Shown here one piece after another: positions 38,372-47,988 of a stretch of 51,592 bases of DNA. A model generated the notes under the pieces. That model did no database searches, was not told the origin of the DNA, and saw only the letters and a program-made list of their open reading frames with translations. The DNA is from Thermus arciformis (GTDB lineage Bacteria > Deinococcota > Deinococci > Deinococcales > Thermaceae), in assembly GCF_900102145.1 (NCBI RefSeq), contig NZ_FNBC01000016.1, positions 1-51,592 of the forward strand, given 5' to 3'. Position numbers and translations under genes: made by a program. Each line of letters begins with the position of its first letter. Position 1 is the stretch's first letter.

Positions 38372-39679
38372 ATGACCGAGAACGCGGAAACGTTCCTGTG
38401 GGGGGTGGCCACCAGCGCCCACCAGATTGAGGGGGCCACGCGGGAAGACGGGCGGGGGCCTTCCATCTGGGACACCTTTGCCCGCCGCCCGGGGGCCATC
38501 CGGGACGGAAGCACAGGGGAGCCCGCCTGCGACCACTACCGCCGCTACGAGGAGGACATCGCCCTGATGCAATCCCTCGGGGTGGGGGCCTACCGCTTCT
38601 CCGTGGCCTGGCCCCGGATCCTCCCCGAGGGCCGAGGGCGGATCAACCCCAAGGGCCTCGCCTTCTACGACCGCCTGGTGGACCGGCTGCTCGCTTCGGG
38701 GATCACGCCCTTCCTCACCCTCTACCACTGGGACCTGCCCCAGGCCCTGGAGGACCGGGGAGGCTGGCGGAGCCGGGAGACGGCCTTCGCCTTCGCCGAG
38801 TACGCCGAGGCGGTGGCCCGGGCCCTCGCCGACCGGGTGCCCTTCTTCGCCACCCTGAACGAGCCCTGGTGCTCGGCCTTCCTGGGGCACTGGACGGGGG
38901 AACACGCCCCCGGCCTGAGGAACCTGGAAGCGGCCCTCCGGGCCGCCCACCACCTCCTCCTGGGGCACGGCCTCGCCGTGGAGGCCCTGAGGACGGCGGG
39001 AGCGAAGCGGGTGGGGATCGTCCTCAACTTCGCCCCGGTGTACGGGGAGGACCCCGAGGCGGTGGACGTGGCCGACCGCTACCACAACCGCTACTTCCTG
39101 GACCCCATCCTGGGCAGGGGGTATCCCGAAAGCCCCTTCCAAGACCCCCCGCCCGCCCCCATCCTCTCCCGTGACCTGGAGGCGATCGCCAGGCCCCTGG
39201 ACTTCCTGGGGGTGAACTACTACGCCCCCGTCCGCGTGGCCCCGGGGACGGGGCCCTTGCCCGTGCGCTACCTTCCCCCGGAGGGGCCGGTCACGGCCAT
39301 GGGGTGGGAGGTCTACCCCGAGGGGCTTTACCACCTCTTGAAGCGCCTCGGACGGGAGGTGCCTTGGCCCCTTTACCTCACGGAAAACGGGGCCGCCTAC
39401 CCCGACCTTTGGACGGGGGAGGCCGTGGTGGAGGACCCCGAGCGGGTGGCCTACCTCGAGGCCCACGTGGAGGCCGCCCTCCGGGCCCGGGAAGAGGGGG
39501 TGGACCTCCGGGGCTACTTCGTCTGGAGCCTCATGGATAACTTTGAGTGGGCCTTCGGCTACACCCGGCGCTTCGGCCTCTACTACGTGGACTTCCCCAG
39601 CCAGAGGCGTATCCCCAAAAGGAGCGCCCTCTGGTTCCGGGATAGGCTCTCGGGAGCCCGCGCCCAAGCGGGTTCTTAA
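38372..39679 (+). CDS. bgl: Family GH1 beta-glycosidase
   Basis: The 435-aa retaining beta-glycosidase has acid/base Glu E164 (TLNEPW) and nucleophile E338 (TENGA). N-terminal FLWGVATSAHQIEG and C-terminal WSLMDNFEWAFGYTRRFGL are GH1 hallmarks. It is nearly identical, from memory, to the known T. thermophilus beta-glycosidase, except for a slightly different C-terminal end. It splits beta-glucosides and galactosides brought in by the ABC system. The ATG at 38372 follows GGAGGAGAAACGCCT. Confidence 0.95.
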   Translation: MTENAETFLWGVATSAHQIEGATREDGRGPSIWDTFARRPGAIRDGSTGEPACDHYRRYEEDIALMQSLGVGAYRFSVAWPRILPEGRGRINPKGLAFYDRLVDRLLASGITPFLTLYHWDLPQALEDRGGWRSRETAFAFAEYAEAVARALADRVPFFATLNEPWCSAFLGHWTGEHAPGLRNLEAALRAAHHLLLGHGLAVEALRTAGAKRVGIVLNFAPVYGEDPEAVDVADRYHNRYFLDPILGRGYPESPFQDPPPAPILSRDLEAIARPLDFLGVNYYAPVRVAPGTGPLPVRYLPPEGPVTAMGWEVYPEGLYHLLKRLGREVPWPLYLTENGAAYPDLWTGEAVVEDPERVAYLEAHVEAALRAREEGVDLRGYFVWSLMDNFEWAFGYTRRFGLYYVDFPSQRRIPKRSALWFRDRLSGARAQAGS

Positions 39680-39846
39680 AGGTCTTCGCCTCGCCTCCTG
39701 AAGGAGGGCCTGGGTGCTTGGCCCCGGGCCCCAGGATTCTCCCTGGGCTCCCTTGCCAACCCGTGGAGGAGCGCCTAGGATTTTGGGGGGCGTTGGGCAC
39801 GCTCTCCCAAGGGGCGGCCCAGGGCTTTTCCCGATAAGGAGGGGCG
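39680..39846 (+). promoter_or_regulatory. Structured leader before the NitT/TauT-type ABC operon
   Basis: The 167-bp stretch has several short stems: CCTCCT / AGGAGG near 39697-39708 (possible bgl terminator), CCCAGG / CCTGGG near 39730-39746, and CTCTCCCAAGGGGCGG before AAGGAGG. No known riboswitch consensus was recognised. Promoter elements are not clear. Confidence 0.35.
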
Positions 39847-41511
39847 ATGCCTTTCCCGGAAAAACCCAACCGCTACGACCTCCTGGCCCTGGCTTTCCTC
39901 CTCATCCTCCTGGCGCTCTTTCTGGAGGCCTCCCGGGAGGCCGTGGCCCCCTTTGCCCCCGCGGAGCTCTCCTTAGACCCCCGCCACCTCCCGGAGTACG
40001 CCCTCAGGACCGCCTTCCGCATGGGGGTGGCCTTTCTCCTCTCCCTCGCCTTCACCCTGGTCTACGCCCCCCTGGCGGCCAAGACCCGTTTGGAGCCCTT
40101 TCTGGTCTCCCTCCTGGACATCCTCCAGTCGGTGCCCGTGCTGGGGTTTTTGGCCGCCACCGCCGGGGCCTTCGCCGCCTTGTTCCCCGGAAGGGCCTTG
40201 GGCTTTGAGCTTTCGGCCATCTTCGCGGTCTTCACCTCTCAGGCCTGGAACATGGCCTTCAGCTTCTACCAGTCCCTGAAGACCCTCCCCAAGGACCTCC
40301 TCGAGGTGGCGGCCCTCTACCGCCTCACCCCCTGGCAGAGGTTCTTGCGCCTGGAACTCCCCTTCGCCCTGCCCGGCCTGGTGTGGAACGGCATGATGTC
40401 CATGTCGGGGGGATGGTTTTTCGTGGTGGCCTCGGAGGCCATCGCCGTGGGCAGGACCCAGGTGGAGCTCCCGGGCATCGGCTCCTACCTGGCCACGGCC
40501 ATCGCCAAGCAGGACGGCCAGGCCATCCTCCTGGCCGCAGGGAGCATGCTCCTCGTCATCCTCCTCTACGACCAGTTCCTCTTCCGCCCCCTGGTGGCCT
40601 GGAGCCAGCGCTTCAAGTACGAGGAGCGCCCCGGTCCCCCTCCCCCCAGGAGCTGGGTCCTGGACCTCTTAAGCCGGAGCCAGGTGGTCCGCAAGGCCCT
40701 GGGCACTCTCTTTTCCCTGGCCCTCGAGGCCCTCCTCGCCCGCGAGCGCCGCCTTGCCCCGAGGCCCCGCGCCTTCCCCTTGTGGCCCCTGGCCCTTCCC
40801 CTCCTCCTCCTGGGAGGCATGGGGGCTTGGGCCCTCTGGAGGCAGGTGGCGCCCTTGGGCCTTGCGGAGGTGGCCAAGGTCTTCCTCCTGGGCTTCTTCA
40901 CCCTCCTCCGGGTGCTGGGGGTGCTGGCCCTGGCCGCCTTGGTCTGGGTCCCGGTGGGGATCCTCCTGGGCTCAAGGCCAAGCCTTGCCCAAAGGGTGCA
41001 GGCCTTTTTGCAGGTCCTGGCCGCCTTCCCCGCCAACCTCCTCTACCCGCCCCTGGCCTACGCCATCGTCCACCACCACCTCTCCCTGGAGGTCTTCTCC
41101 GCCTTCCTCATGGTCCTGGGCACCCAGTGGTACATCCTCTTCAACGCCGTGGCGGGGAGCCTGGCCCTGCCCGAGGACCTGAAGGAGGCCGCGAGGAGCT
41201 TTCGGCTCCGGGGCCTTCCCCTTTGGCGAAGGCTTCTCCTCCCGGGGACCTTCCCCTACCTGGTGACCGGCCTCATCACCGCGAGCGGAGGCACCTGGAA
41301 CGCGGCCATCGTGGCCGAGGTGGTGCAGTGGGGGGACACCACCTGGCAGGCCACGGGCCTGGGGAGCTACATCGCCTCCTGGACCCTGAAGGAGGGTCAG
41401 GGCCCCCACCTCCTCTTGGGCATCGCGGCGATGAGCCTGTACGTGGTGGTCCTGAACCGCCTCCTTTGGCGGAGGCTCTACCGCCTGGCCGAGGAGCGGT
41501 TCCGGCTTTAG
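39847..41511 (+). CDS. ABC transporter permease, two NitT/TauT-type halves fused
   Basis: The 554-aa protein is a tandem fusion of two BPD_transp_1 permease domains (about 1-270 and 290-554). Each has an EAA-type loop: DLLEVAALYRLTPWQRFLRLELPFALPGL and DLKEAARSFRLRGLPLWRRLLLPGTFPYL. Such fused permeases belong to the nitrate/sulfonate/taurine/bicarbonate family. With the following ATPase it forms a complete inner-membrane part, but no binding protein gene is near. The substrate is unknown. Confidence 0.85.
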   Translation: MPFPEKPNRYDLLALAFLLILLALFLEASREAVAPFAPAELSLDPRHLPEYALRTAFRMGVAFLLSLAFTLVYAPLAAKTRLEPFLVSLLDILQSVPVLGFLAATAGAFAALFPGRALGFELSAIFAVFTSQAWNMAFSFYQSLKTLPKDLLEVAALYRLTPWQRFLRLELPFALPGLVWNGMMSMSGGWFFVVASEAIAVGRTQVELPGIGSYLATAIAKQDGQAILLAAGSMLLVILLYDQFLFRPLVAWSQRFKYEERPGPPPPRSWVLDLLSRSQVVRKALGTLFSLALEALLARERRLAPRPRAFPLWPLALPLLLLGGMGAWALWRQVAPLGLAEVAKVFLLGFFTLLRVLGVLALAALVWVPVGILLGSRPSLAQRVQAFLQVLAAFPANLLYPPLAYAIVHHHLSLEVFSAFLMVLGTQWYILFNAVAGSLALPEDLKEAARSFRLRGLPLWRRLLLPGTFPYLVTGLITASGGTWNAAIVAEVVQWGDTTWQATGLGSYIASWTLKEGQGPHLLLGIAAMSLYVVVLNRLLWRRLYRLAEERFRL

Positions 41512-41520
41512 GAGGAAGGA

Positions 41521-42758
41521 TGCTGCTCACCGCTCGGAACGTGGCCAAAAGCTTCCAGGGCTACCCGGTGTTGCGCGGGGTGGACCTGGCCCTGAGAGAA
41601 GGGGAGATCGTGGCCCTCCTGGGGCGCTCGGGGGGCGGGAAGAGCACCCTCTTGCGCATCCTGGCGGGGCTCATCCCCCCGGACGAGGGAGAGGTGCGCT
41701 TCAAGGGGAGGCGGGTGGAAGGGCCCGTGGAGGGGATGGCCATGGTCTTCCAGACCTTCGCCCTCTTCCCGTGGCTCACCGTGCTGGAGAACGTGGCCTT
41801 GGGCCTCGAGGCTTTAGGGGTGCGGCGGGAGGCGCGCCTCAGCCGGGCCCGGGAGGCCATCGCCCTCATCGGGCTCAGGGGTTTTGAGGAGGCCCTGCCC
41901 AAGGAGCTTTCCGGGGGGATGCGGCAGCGGGTGGGGTTCGCCCGGGCCCTGGTGGTGGAACCCGAACTCCTCCTGTTGGACGAGGCCTTTTCCGCCCTGG
42001 ACCCCCTCACCGCCGAGGGGCTCCGGGGGGACTTCCTGGACCTCTGGCTGGCGGGCCACCTCTCCACCCGGGCGGTCCTCATGGTGACCCACAACATCGA
42101 GGAGGCCGTGGCCATGGCGGACCGGGCCCTCGTCCTCCAGGGAAGCCCCGCCCGCATCGCCCAGGAGATCCCCATCCCCCTGGCCCACCCCCGGGACCCC
42201 GGCGACCCCCGGTTCCGGGACCTGGTGGACCGGATCTACGAGGCCCTGACCCTCAAGGAGGCGGTGGAGCGCCGCCTGGAAGAGGAGGTCCTCCGCCTGC
42301 CCGAGGCCCGGGTGGGGGCCCTCGCCAGTCTGGCCGAGGCCATTGCCAGGCTGGGGGGGCGGGCGGACCTCCCCGTCCTGGCCGAGGAGGAGGGCCTGGA
42401 GGTGGACGAGCTCTTCCCCCTCTTGGAGGCCCTGGAGCTTTTGGGCTTCGCCCGGGTGGAGCGGGGCGACGTGGAGCTCACCCCCGCGGGTCGGGCCTGG
42501 GCCGAGGCGGACCCCGAGGAACGCAAGGTGATGTTCGCCGAGCACCTCCTGCGCCGGATTCCCCTCATGGCCCGGCTGCACCGCCTTCTCCTGGAGCGGA
42601 GGAGGCTCCCGGAAGAGCGGGTTCTGGCCTGGCTCAAGGACCACCTGCCGGAGCCCGAGGCCAGGAGGGTCCTGGCGGTGATCCTGGAGTGGGGCCGGTA
42701 CGCGGGCCTCCTCGGCTACGACAAGCGGGGCCGGATCTTTTTACCCTCGAGGCCCTAG
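41521..42758 (+). CDS. ABC transporter ATPase with AAA-associated C-terminal domain
   Basis: The 412-aa protein has Walker A GRSGGGKST (about 36-44), Q-loop, signature LSGGMRQR, Walker B LLLLDEAFSALD and the switch His in MVTHNIEEAV. It is followed by ~150 residues (EALTLKEAVERRLEEEVLRL to the end) of the AAA-associated type (winged-helix-like) found on some NitT/TauT ATPases. It powers the fused permease 9 bp upstream. The C-terminal part could be regulatory. Confidence 0.87.
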
Positions 42759-42768
42759 CCGGTCCCCC

Positions 42769-42796
42769 TTGCCCCCCGGATCGGGTGTAGTATATT
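42769..42796 (+). promoter_or_regulatory. Probable promoter of the APC permease gene
   Basis: TTGCCC (42769-42774) and TATATT (42791-42796) are 16 bp apart, about 38 bp before the ATG at 42834. The region is much richer in A+T than its surroundings. Confidence 0.5.
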
Positions 42797-42833
42797 CTCC
42801 CATCGTGGCGCCGCAAGCCCTGGCCCTCGCCCC

Positions 42834-44690
42834 ATGAAGCCCCCAAGCCATCACGAGGAAGGACATTACGCCTGGTGGCAGGTCCTCTGCCTGACGGGGG
42901 TGGACCTCTTCTCCTCTTTGGGCTACCAGCCGGGGATCGCCCTCCTGGCGGCGGGAGCCCTCTCCCCCTTGGCCAACCTGGCCCTGGTCCTCTTCGCCTT
43001 CTTCGCCGTCTACCCCGTCTACCGCCGCGTGGCGGAGGAAAGCCCCCACGGGGAAGGGTCCATCGGCCTCCTCACGCGCCTGCTCCCCGGCTGGCGGGGC
43101 AAGGTCTTGGTGCTGGTGGTCCTGGGCTTCATGGCCACGGACTTCGTGATCACCATCACCCTGTCCGCCGCCGACGCCGCCGTCCACTTCCTGGGCAACC
43201 CCCTGGCCCCGGACTGGCTTCAGGGGCACCAGGTGGGCCTCACCCTAGTTCTCATCGGGCTTTTGGGCTTTGTCTTCTACCTGGGCTTCCGCGAGGCCAT
43301 CGGCCTGGCGGTGCCCATCACCCTGGGCTACCTCGGCCTCAACGCGGCGGTCCTCCTCGCCTCCTTGCCCCACGTGCGCCCGGAGCACCTCCAGGACTGG
43401 TGGGCGAAGGTGGCCGCGAGCCAGCCCGACCCCCTAGGCCTGGCCCTGGCGGTGTTTCTCGCCTTTCCCAAGCTGGCCCTGGGGCTTTCCGGCTACGAGA
43501 CGGGGGTGGCGGTGATGCCCCTGATCCGGGGCCGGCCTGGGGATACGCCGGAGCGGCCCCTGGGCCGCATCCGGGGTACCCACAAGCTCCTCCTCGCCGC
43601 GGCCCTCATCATGGGGGCCTTCCTGATGGGGGCCGGGTTCGCCACCACGCTCCTGATCCCCTCGGAGGTCTGGGGAAGCGAGGAGGTTTCGGGCCGGGCC
43701 ATCAGCTACCTGGCCCACCGCTACCTGGGCGAGGCCTTCGGGAGCGTTTACGACCTCTTTTCCATCGTCATCCTCTGGTTCGCGGGGGCCAGCGCCATGG
43801 CCGGGTTGCTCAGCATCGTCCCCAGGTACCTTCCCCGCTTCGGTATGGCCCCCGAGTGGGCCAGGGAGAGGCGGCCTCTGGTCCTCTTCTTCACCGCGGT
43901 GGCCTTCGCCGTCACCCTCACCTTCCGCGCCCGGGTGGAGGCCCAGGCCGCGGCCTACGCCACGGGCGTCCTGGTGGTCATGACCTCCGCCGCCCTGGCG
44001 GTGGCCCTCCTTTCCGAGCGGGAGAGGCGGCCTGAAGCCGTCCGCTACCGCCTTCTCCTCCCCGTCTTCGGCTACGTGCTCGTGGCCAACGTGCTGGAGC
44101 GTCCGGATGGGGTGAAGATCGCCTCCTTCTTCATCGCCGCCACCCTCTTCATCTCCCTGCTTTCCCGGGCCCTCCGCTCCTTTGAGCTTCGGGTGGAGGG
44201 GTTCCGGCTGGACGAGATGGCCGAGCGTTTCGTGGAGGAACTCAAGGCCCAGGAGGCGCCCGTCCGCCTCGTGGCCCACCATCCGGGGCGGGGGGGGCCC
44301 GCCGTCTACTGGGAGAAGGAGGCCCGCATCCGCGAGGCCACCCACATCCCCCCCAAAGACCCCGTCTACTTCGTGGAGGTCTTCGTGCAAGATCCCTCGG
44401 AGTTCTCCGCCATCGCCCGGGTCTGGGGCGTGGATCACCCCCAGGCCCGGGTCTTTCGCATCCTGGGGGCCGCCACCCCCAACACCCTGGCCGCCTTCCT
44501 CCTGTACCTGAGGGACCGCACCGGGAAACGGCCCCACATCTACTTTGAGTGGCCGGAGGAAGGCCCCCTCCAGCTGGCCCTGGACTTCCTCCTCTCCGGG
44601 GAGGGGGATGTCCCCTCCCTCACCCACGAGATCCTGAGGCGGGCGGAGCCCAACCGGAGCCGGCGGCCCTTCGTCCACGTGGGCGGCTAG
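42834..44690 (+). CDS. APC-family amino acid permease with soluble C-terminal domain
   Basis: The 618-aa protein has ~12 membrane helices (about 15-440) with the APC opening DLFSSLGYQPGIALLAAGALSP and GLSGYETGVAVMPLIRG. A C-terminal cytoplasmic domain (about 450-618) contains YFVEVFVQDPSEFSAIARVWG and NTLAAFLLYLRDRTGKRPHIYFEW. The substrate is unknown; KUP-like or amino acid transport are both possible. The stop overlaps the convergent AI-2E gene by 4 bases. Confidence 0.8.
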   Translation: MKPPSHHEEGHYAWWQVLCLTGVDLFSSLGYQPGIALLAAGALSPLANLALVLFAFFAVYPVYRRVAEESPHGEGSIGLLTRLLPGWRGKVLVLVVLGFMATDFVITITLSAADAAVHFLGNPLAPDWLQGHQVGLTLVLIGLLGFVFYLGFREAIGLAVPITLGYLGLNAAVLLASLPHVRPEHLQDWWAKVAASQPDPLGLALAVFLAFPKLALGLSGYETGVAVMPLIRGRPGDTPERPLGRIRGTHKLLLAAALIMGAFLMGAGFATTLLIPSEVWGSEEVSGRAISYLAHRYLGEAFGSVYDLFSIVILWFAGASAMAGLLSIVPRYLPRFGMAPEWARERRPLVLFFTAVAFAVTLTFRARVEAQAAAYATGVLVVMTSAALAVALLSERERRPEAVRYRLLLPVFGYVLVANVLERPDGVKIASFFIAATLFISLLSRALRSFELRVEGFRLDEMAERFVEELKAQEAPVRLVAHHPGRGGPAVYWEKEARIREATHIPPKDPVYFVEVFVQDPSEFSAIARVWGVDHPQARVFRILGAATPNTLAAFLLYLRDRTGKRPHIYFEWPEEGPLQLALDFLLSGEGDVPSLTHEILRRAEPNRSRRPFVHVGG

Positions 44691-45622
44691 CGCCGCCAGT
44701 GCTTGAGAATCCCCGCCCCCAGGATGGTCATGGGCACCGCCAGGAAGATGCCCAGGAAGCCGAAGAGCTTGCCGAAGGCGAAGATGGCCAAAAGGACCAG
44801 GGCGGGGTGGAAGCCCACGGTGCGGCCGTAGATGTAAGGGATGAGGACCTTTCCCTCCAGGAGGGCGATGCCCCCGTACCCCGCCAAGACCAGAAGGGCC
44901 ACCAGGGGCCCATGGGCGGTGAGGGCCACCAGGGCCGCCAGGGTGGCGGTGGCGATGCCCCCCACGAAGGGAACCACCTCCAGCACCCCTCCCAGGACGC
45001 CGAGGGCGAAGGGGCTCGGGACCCCCAGGAAGAGGAGCCAGCCCCCGAAGAGGAGGGCGAAGGAGAGGGCGATGAGGAACTGGGCCCGGGCCCAGTACCC
45101 CATGCGCCGCCAGGTGTCCTCCAGCACCTCGGCCCACCCGCTCCCCGGAAGGTAAGGGGCCACGCGGGCCACCAGGTGGGGCTCGAGGCTGATCATCACC
45201 GCCAGGACCAGGGCCAAGGTGAGCTCGGAGGCGGTGGCCGCCATCCGGAGGAGCAAATCCCCCGCCACCCGGGCCGAGGAGGCCAGGGAGGGGGCCAGCC
45301 CCGCCACCGATAGCCCGAGGTTGCCCTCCAGCCAGTTCAGGACCTGGGGTACCAGCTCGCTTAGGTGATGGAACTGGGCCAGGAGGAGAGGGGCCGCCAG
45401 GTACAACCCCAGGCCCACGGTGCCGAAAACCAAGAGGTAGGCCACGAGGACCGCCGAAGGATGGGGCAAGCCCCGCCGGAAAAACCGCACCAGGGGGTCC
45501 AGGGCCGCCGCCAGGGTGAAGGCCAGAAAGACCCAGAGGAGCAAGGGGTAAAGGCGGCCCAAGGCCCAAAGCCCAAGCAGGAAGAGCGCCAAGCTGAGAA
45601 AGAAGCGGCCCGTAGGTGGCAT
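44687..45622 (-). CDS. AI-2E transporter family (PerM/TqsA) membrane protein
   Basis: The 311-aa protein has about eight helices in the order of PF01594: RLYPLLLWVFLAFTLAAALDPLVRFF, then the central VLGGVLEVVPFVGGIATATLAALVAL and the terminal GFHPALVLLAIFAFGKLFGFLGIFLAVPM. Members export signals or act as Na+/H+ antiporters; the role here is unknown. The ATG at 45622 is chosen; a GTG lies two codons upstream. The terminal signature (GRTVGFHP...G) is intact. Confidence 0.87.
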   Translation of the reverse strand: MPPTGRFFLSLALFLLGLWALGRLYPLLLWVFLAFTLAAALDPLVRFFRRGLPHPSAVLVAYLLVFGTVGLGLYLAAPLLLAQFHHLSELVPQVLNWLEGNLGLSVAGLAPSLASSARVAGDLLLRMAATASELTLALVLAVMISLEPHLVARVAPYLPGSGWAEVLEDTWRRMGYWARAQFLIALSFALLFGGWLLFLGVPSPFALGVLGGVLEVVPFVGGIATATLAALVALTAHGPLVALLVLAGYGGIALLEGKVLIPYIYGRTVGFHPALVLLAIFAFGKLFGFLGIFLAVPMTILGAGILKHWRR

Positions 45623-45628
45623 ACACAC

Positions 45629-45939
45629 CGTCCCCAGACCATCCTAGAGGAAAGGGGCGGGGCCACCCGCCCCTTGGGCAGGGGCTTGACTATGCGGCCT
45701 CCAAGCGCTTCCGCCGTCCCCTCTACCGAAGGCCCTCCGGGGGAGTGCCTGGAAGGCCTCACCCCCACCCGGGAAGGCCACACGAGGGCGGCCCGCTTAT
45801 GCGAAGTCCTCAAGGGGCTCCGCCCGGACACCACGGGGTCTTGGTGCGGTCCGAGAGGTGGCCGAAAAGGGGGCGTTCACCGCGTTCCGCCGTGGGCATC
45901 CCCAGGCGGTCCAGGCATAAAAGGCCAGGTGGGGTGGCC
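45629..45939. pseudogene. 311-bp gap holding a fragment of an MFS sugar transporter gene
   Basis: Bases 45835-45887 match 49038-49094 of the MFS gene and in one minus-strand frame encode RPLFGHLSDRTKTPW, the DPLFGHLSDRTKTPLG motif of that transporter. One base is missing in the run of G's, so the frame is broken. The rest has a weak frame (ECLEGLTPTREGHTRAARLC) of no known family, a degenerate LacI-like CCAAGCGCTTCC near 45701, and a hairpin GGTGGCCT-CACC-AGGCCACC at 45933-45952 that may terminate the GH2 gene. Confidence 0.6.
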
Positions 45940-47988
45940 TCACCAGGCCACCTCCAGGGGCAGGAGGGGCTCCAGGTACTCCACGCTGAGGATGTGGCGG
46001 GACCAGAGCCTTTCCCCCTCATGGGCCTCGCCCACCAGGCGGTAGGCCCCGGGGGGGATGCGGGCCAAGGCCTCCTGCAAGGGCAGGAAGCGAGCCTGGA
46101 CCTCGAGGGGGCTTTCCCAAAGCTCCCCCAGGCTGAAAAACCGCCGCACCTCCCCCGCTTCCAGGGCCACCTCCTCCTCCACGAGGAGGAGGGTGGTGGG
46201 GCCCTCGAGGCGGAGGCGCACCCGAAGGCTTAGGGGCCGGTCCAGGTCGCTGATGAGCCAGGCCTCCTGCAACGGGGGCCCGCCCACCTCCACCCTTTCC
46301 CTGTAGGGCACCAGGGAGAGGAGGACGGGGCTGCTGGCCTCCTTGAGGGCGAAGTAGCCCTTCTTGGGCACCCGTTCCACGTCCACCACCGCCCAGGTGA
46401 TCCCCTCCCAGGGCTCCACCAGCATGAACTGGAAGTAGCCCACCACCTTCCCCTTGGCCCTCCGGTAGGCGTGGACGGCGAAGTCCAATAGCCTCGCCTG
46501 GTAGTCCTGGGAGTTCTCCACGAACTCCTCCAGGCTCCCCCCCATCTCCACCCCCGCCACCCGGAAGGTCTCGTGGGGCTGGAAGTTGTGGTGGGCCCAG
46601 ACCTCCCACCTGGGGGGCCAGGCCGCCTCCCCCAGGACCCGCCTTAAGAGCTCCGCCCGGGGCAGGGCCTGGGCTCCGAACTCCGAGGGGAGGGGAGCCC
46701 CGGGGAGGGCGAGGAAGTCCCGGTAGTGCCCCCAGTACCAGCCGGGGTAGGGGTGCTCCCGGAAGTCCGAGGCCTCCTTCACGGGCCGGGTGGGGTCGGC
46801 CGCCCTTAGCGCCGCTCCCAGGAGGGGGCCCAGGGTGTGGCGGTTGTGGGTGGGCTCGTTCTGGGCGCACCAGAGGTAGACGCTGGGGTGGGCCCCCAGG
46901 ACCTCCACCATGGCTCGGGCCTGGCGCAGGGCCTCCTGGGCGAAGGCCTCGTCCGGGGCGTAGCCCCACTGCAGGGGGAAGTCCTGCCAGACCAGGACCC
47001 CTTCCCGGTCGCAGCCTTCGTAGAAGGCGGGGTGGGTCACGTGGGCGTGGACCCGCACGGCGTTCAGGTTCGCCTCCTTGAGGAGGGCCACGTCCTTTTG
47101 CGCCATCTCCTCGGAGTAGCCCGCGAGCCACTGGGTGGGGATGGCGTTGGTGCCCCGCAGGAAAAGCCGCCTCCCGTTCAGAAGAAGCCAGCCCTCCCCG
47201 TCCACCGCCACGGTGCGGAAGCCTAAGGGGACGCCAAGCCGCGCCCCGAGGAGGTCCGCCTCGAGGCGGAAGAGGTGGGGAAAGCCCCGCTCCCACACCT
47301 CCCAAAGGGGCATCTCCGGCAGGTCCCAGACCGCCTCCCGCCAACCCCGCCCCGCCTCCCCCTCCAGGGGGGCCTCCCGCTCCAGGACCTCCCCGGGGAA
47401 GTTGACCGGGCTCAGGGCGAGGCGCACCCGCTCGCGGAAGGGCCTTGTGGCGTCCACCAGGAGGCGCACCCAAAGCCGCCACCCCCCGGGCCGGGGGAAG
47501 AGGTGGTGGGTGAGGCCTAGGAGGGCCACCTCCTCCCGCACCAGGACCTCCACCCCGCCCCAAAGCCCCCCGGTCCCCCGCTCCTGGCCCCTCGCCGTGG
47601 TCCCCCCGGGGCGGCAGTCGTGCTGGCCGAAGACCCCCTTGATCTGCCGCTTGAACCGGGGCCAGACCCCAAGGGGCTCCTTGGGGGCGGAGACCCTTAG
47701 GAGGAGCTCTTCCCCTCTGGGAAGCTCCAAAAGCCAGGGGAAGAAGTAGCCCTCGTGCCGCCCCAGGTGGACCCCGTCCAGCCAGGCCTCCTGGTAGTAG
47801 TCCCCGAAGGAGCGGAGGAAGCGCCGGGGGCCTCCCTCGGGCAGGGCGAGCCTGTACCAGCCCACCTCCGCCTCAATCCCTTCCAGGCTCCACTGGTGGG
47901 GGAGGGCCACTTCCCGCCACCCCTCCCCGGGAAGCTCCTCCGGACCCTCCGCAGGATGGGCGAGGAAGCGAGCTTTTTCCATCCTCAT
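45940..47988 (-). CDS. Family GH2 glycosidase, beta-mannosidase-like
   Basis: The 682-aa protein has an N-terminal jelly-roll (about 1-150), an Ig-like domain (155-255), a TIM barrel (260-560) and a C-terminal beta domain. The acid/base Glu is in WCAQNEPTHNRH and the nucleophile Glu is in LPSEFGAQAL. LFLRGTNAIPTQWLAGYSEE and VRVHAHVTHPAFYEGCDREG are typical of GH2 mannosidases. It probably releases mannose from short mannosides imported by the coupled MFS transporter. Its start overlaps the MFS stop (ATGA). Confidence 0.85.
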   Translation of the reverse strand: MRMEKARFLAHPAEGPEELPGEGWREVALPHQWSLEGIEAEVGWYRLALPEGGPRRFLRSFGDYYQEAWLDGVHLGRHEGYFFPWLLELPRGEELLLRVSAPKEPLGVWPRFKRQIKGVFGQHDCRPGGTTARGQERGTGGLWGGVEVLVREEVALLGLTHHLFPRPGGWRLWVRLLVDATRPFRERVRLALSPVNFPGEVLEREAPLEGEAGRGWREAVWDLPEMPLWEVWERGFPHLFRLEADLLGARLGVPLGFRTVAVDGEGWLLLNGRRLFLRGTNAIPTQWLAGYSEEMAQKDVALLKEANLNAVRVHAHVTHPAFYEGCDREGVLVWQDFPLQWGYAPDEAFAQEALRQARAMVEVLGAHPSVYLWCAQNEPTHNRHTLGPLLGAALRAADPTRPVKEASDFREHPYPGWYWGHYRDFLALPGAPLPSEFGAQALPRAELLRRVLGEAAWPPRWEVWAHHNFQPHETFRVAGVEMGGSLEEFVENSQDYQARLLDFAVHAYRRAKGKVVGYFQFMLVEPWEGITWAVVDVERVPKKGYFALKEASSPVLLSLVPYRERVEVGGPPLQEAWLISDLDRPLSLRVRLRLEGPTTLLLVEEEVALEAGEVRRFFSLGELWESPLEVQARFLPLQEALARIPPGAYRLVGEAHEGERLWSRHILSVEYLEPLLPLEVAW

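Noticed and set aside
36377-39667. 1096-codon minus-strand open frame opposite the sugar permeases and beta-glycosidase
   Set aside because: Covers three well-supported genes antisense; the translation is Glu/Gly/His/Pro-rich and non-globular.
39680-39846. Known riboswitch before the ABC permease operon
   Set aside because: Stems are present, but no consensus of TPP, cobalamin, M-box, yybP-ykoY or guanidine riboswitches could be matched by eye.
40383-42758. 791-codon plus-strand frame read as one protein across the permease and ATPase genes
   Set aside because: Only the part from 41521 is the real ABC ATPase; the first part is an out-of-frame reading of the permease gene.
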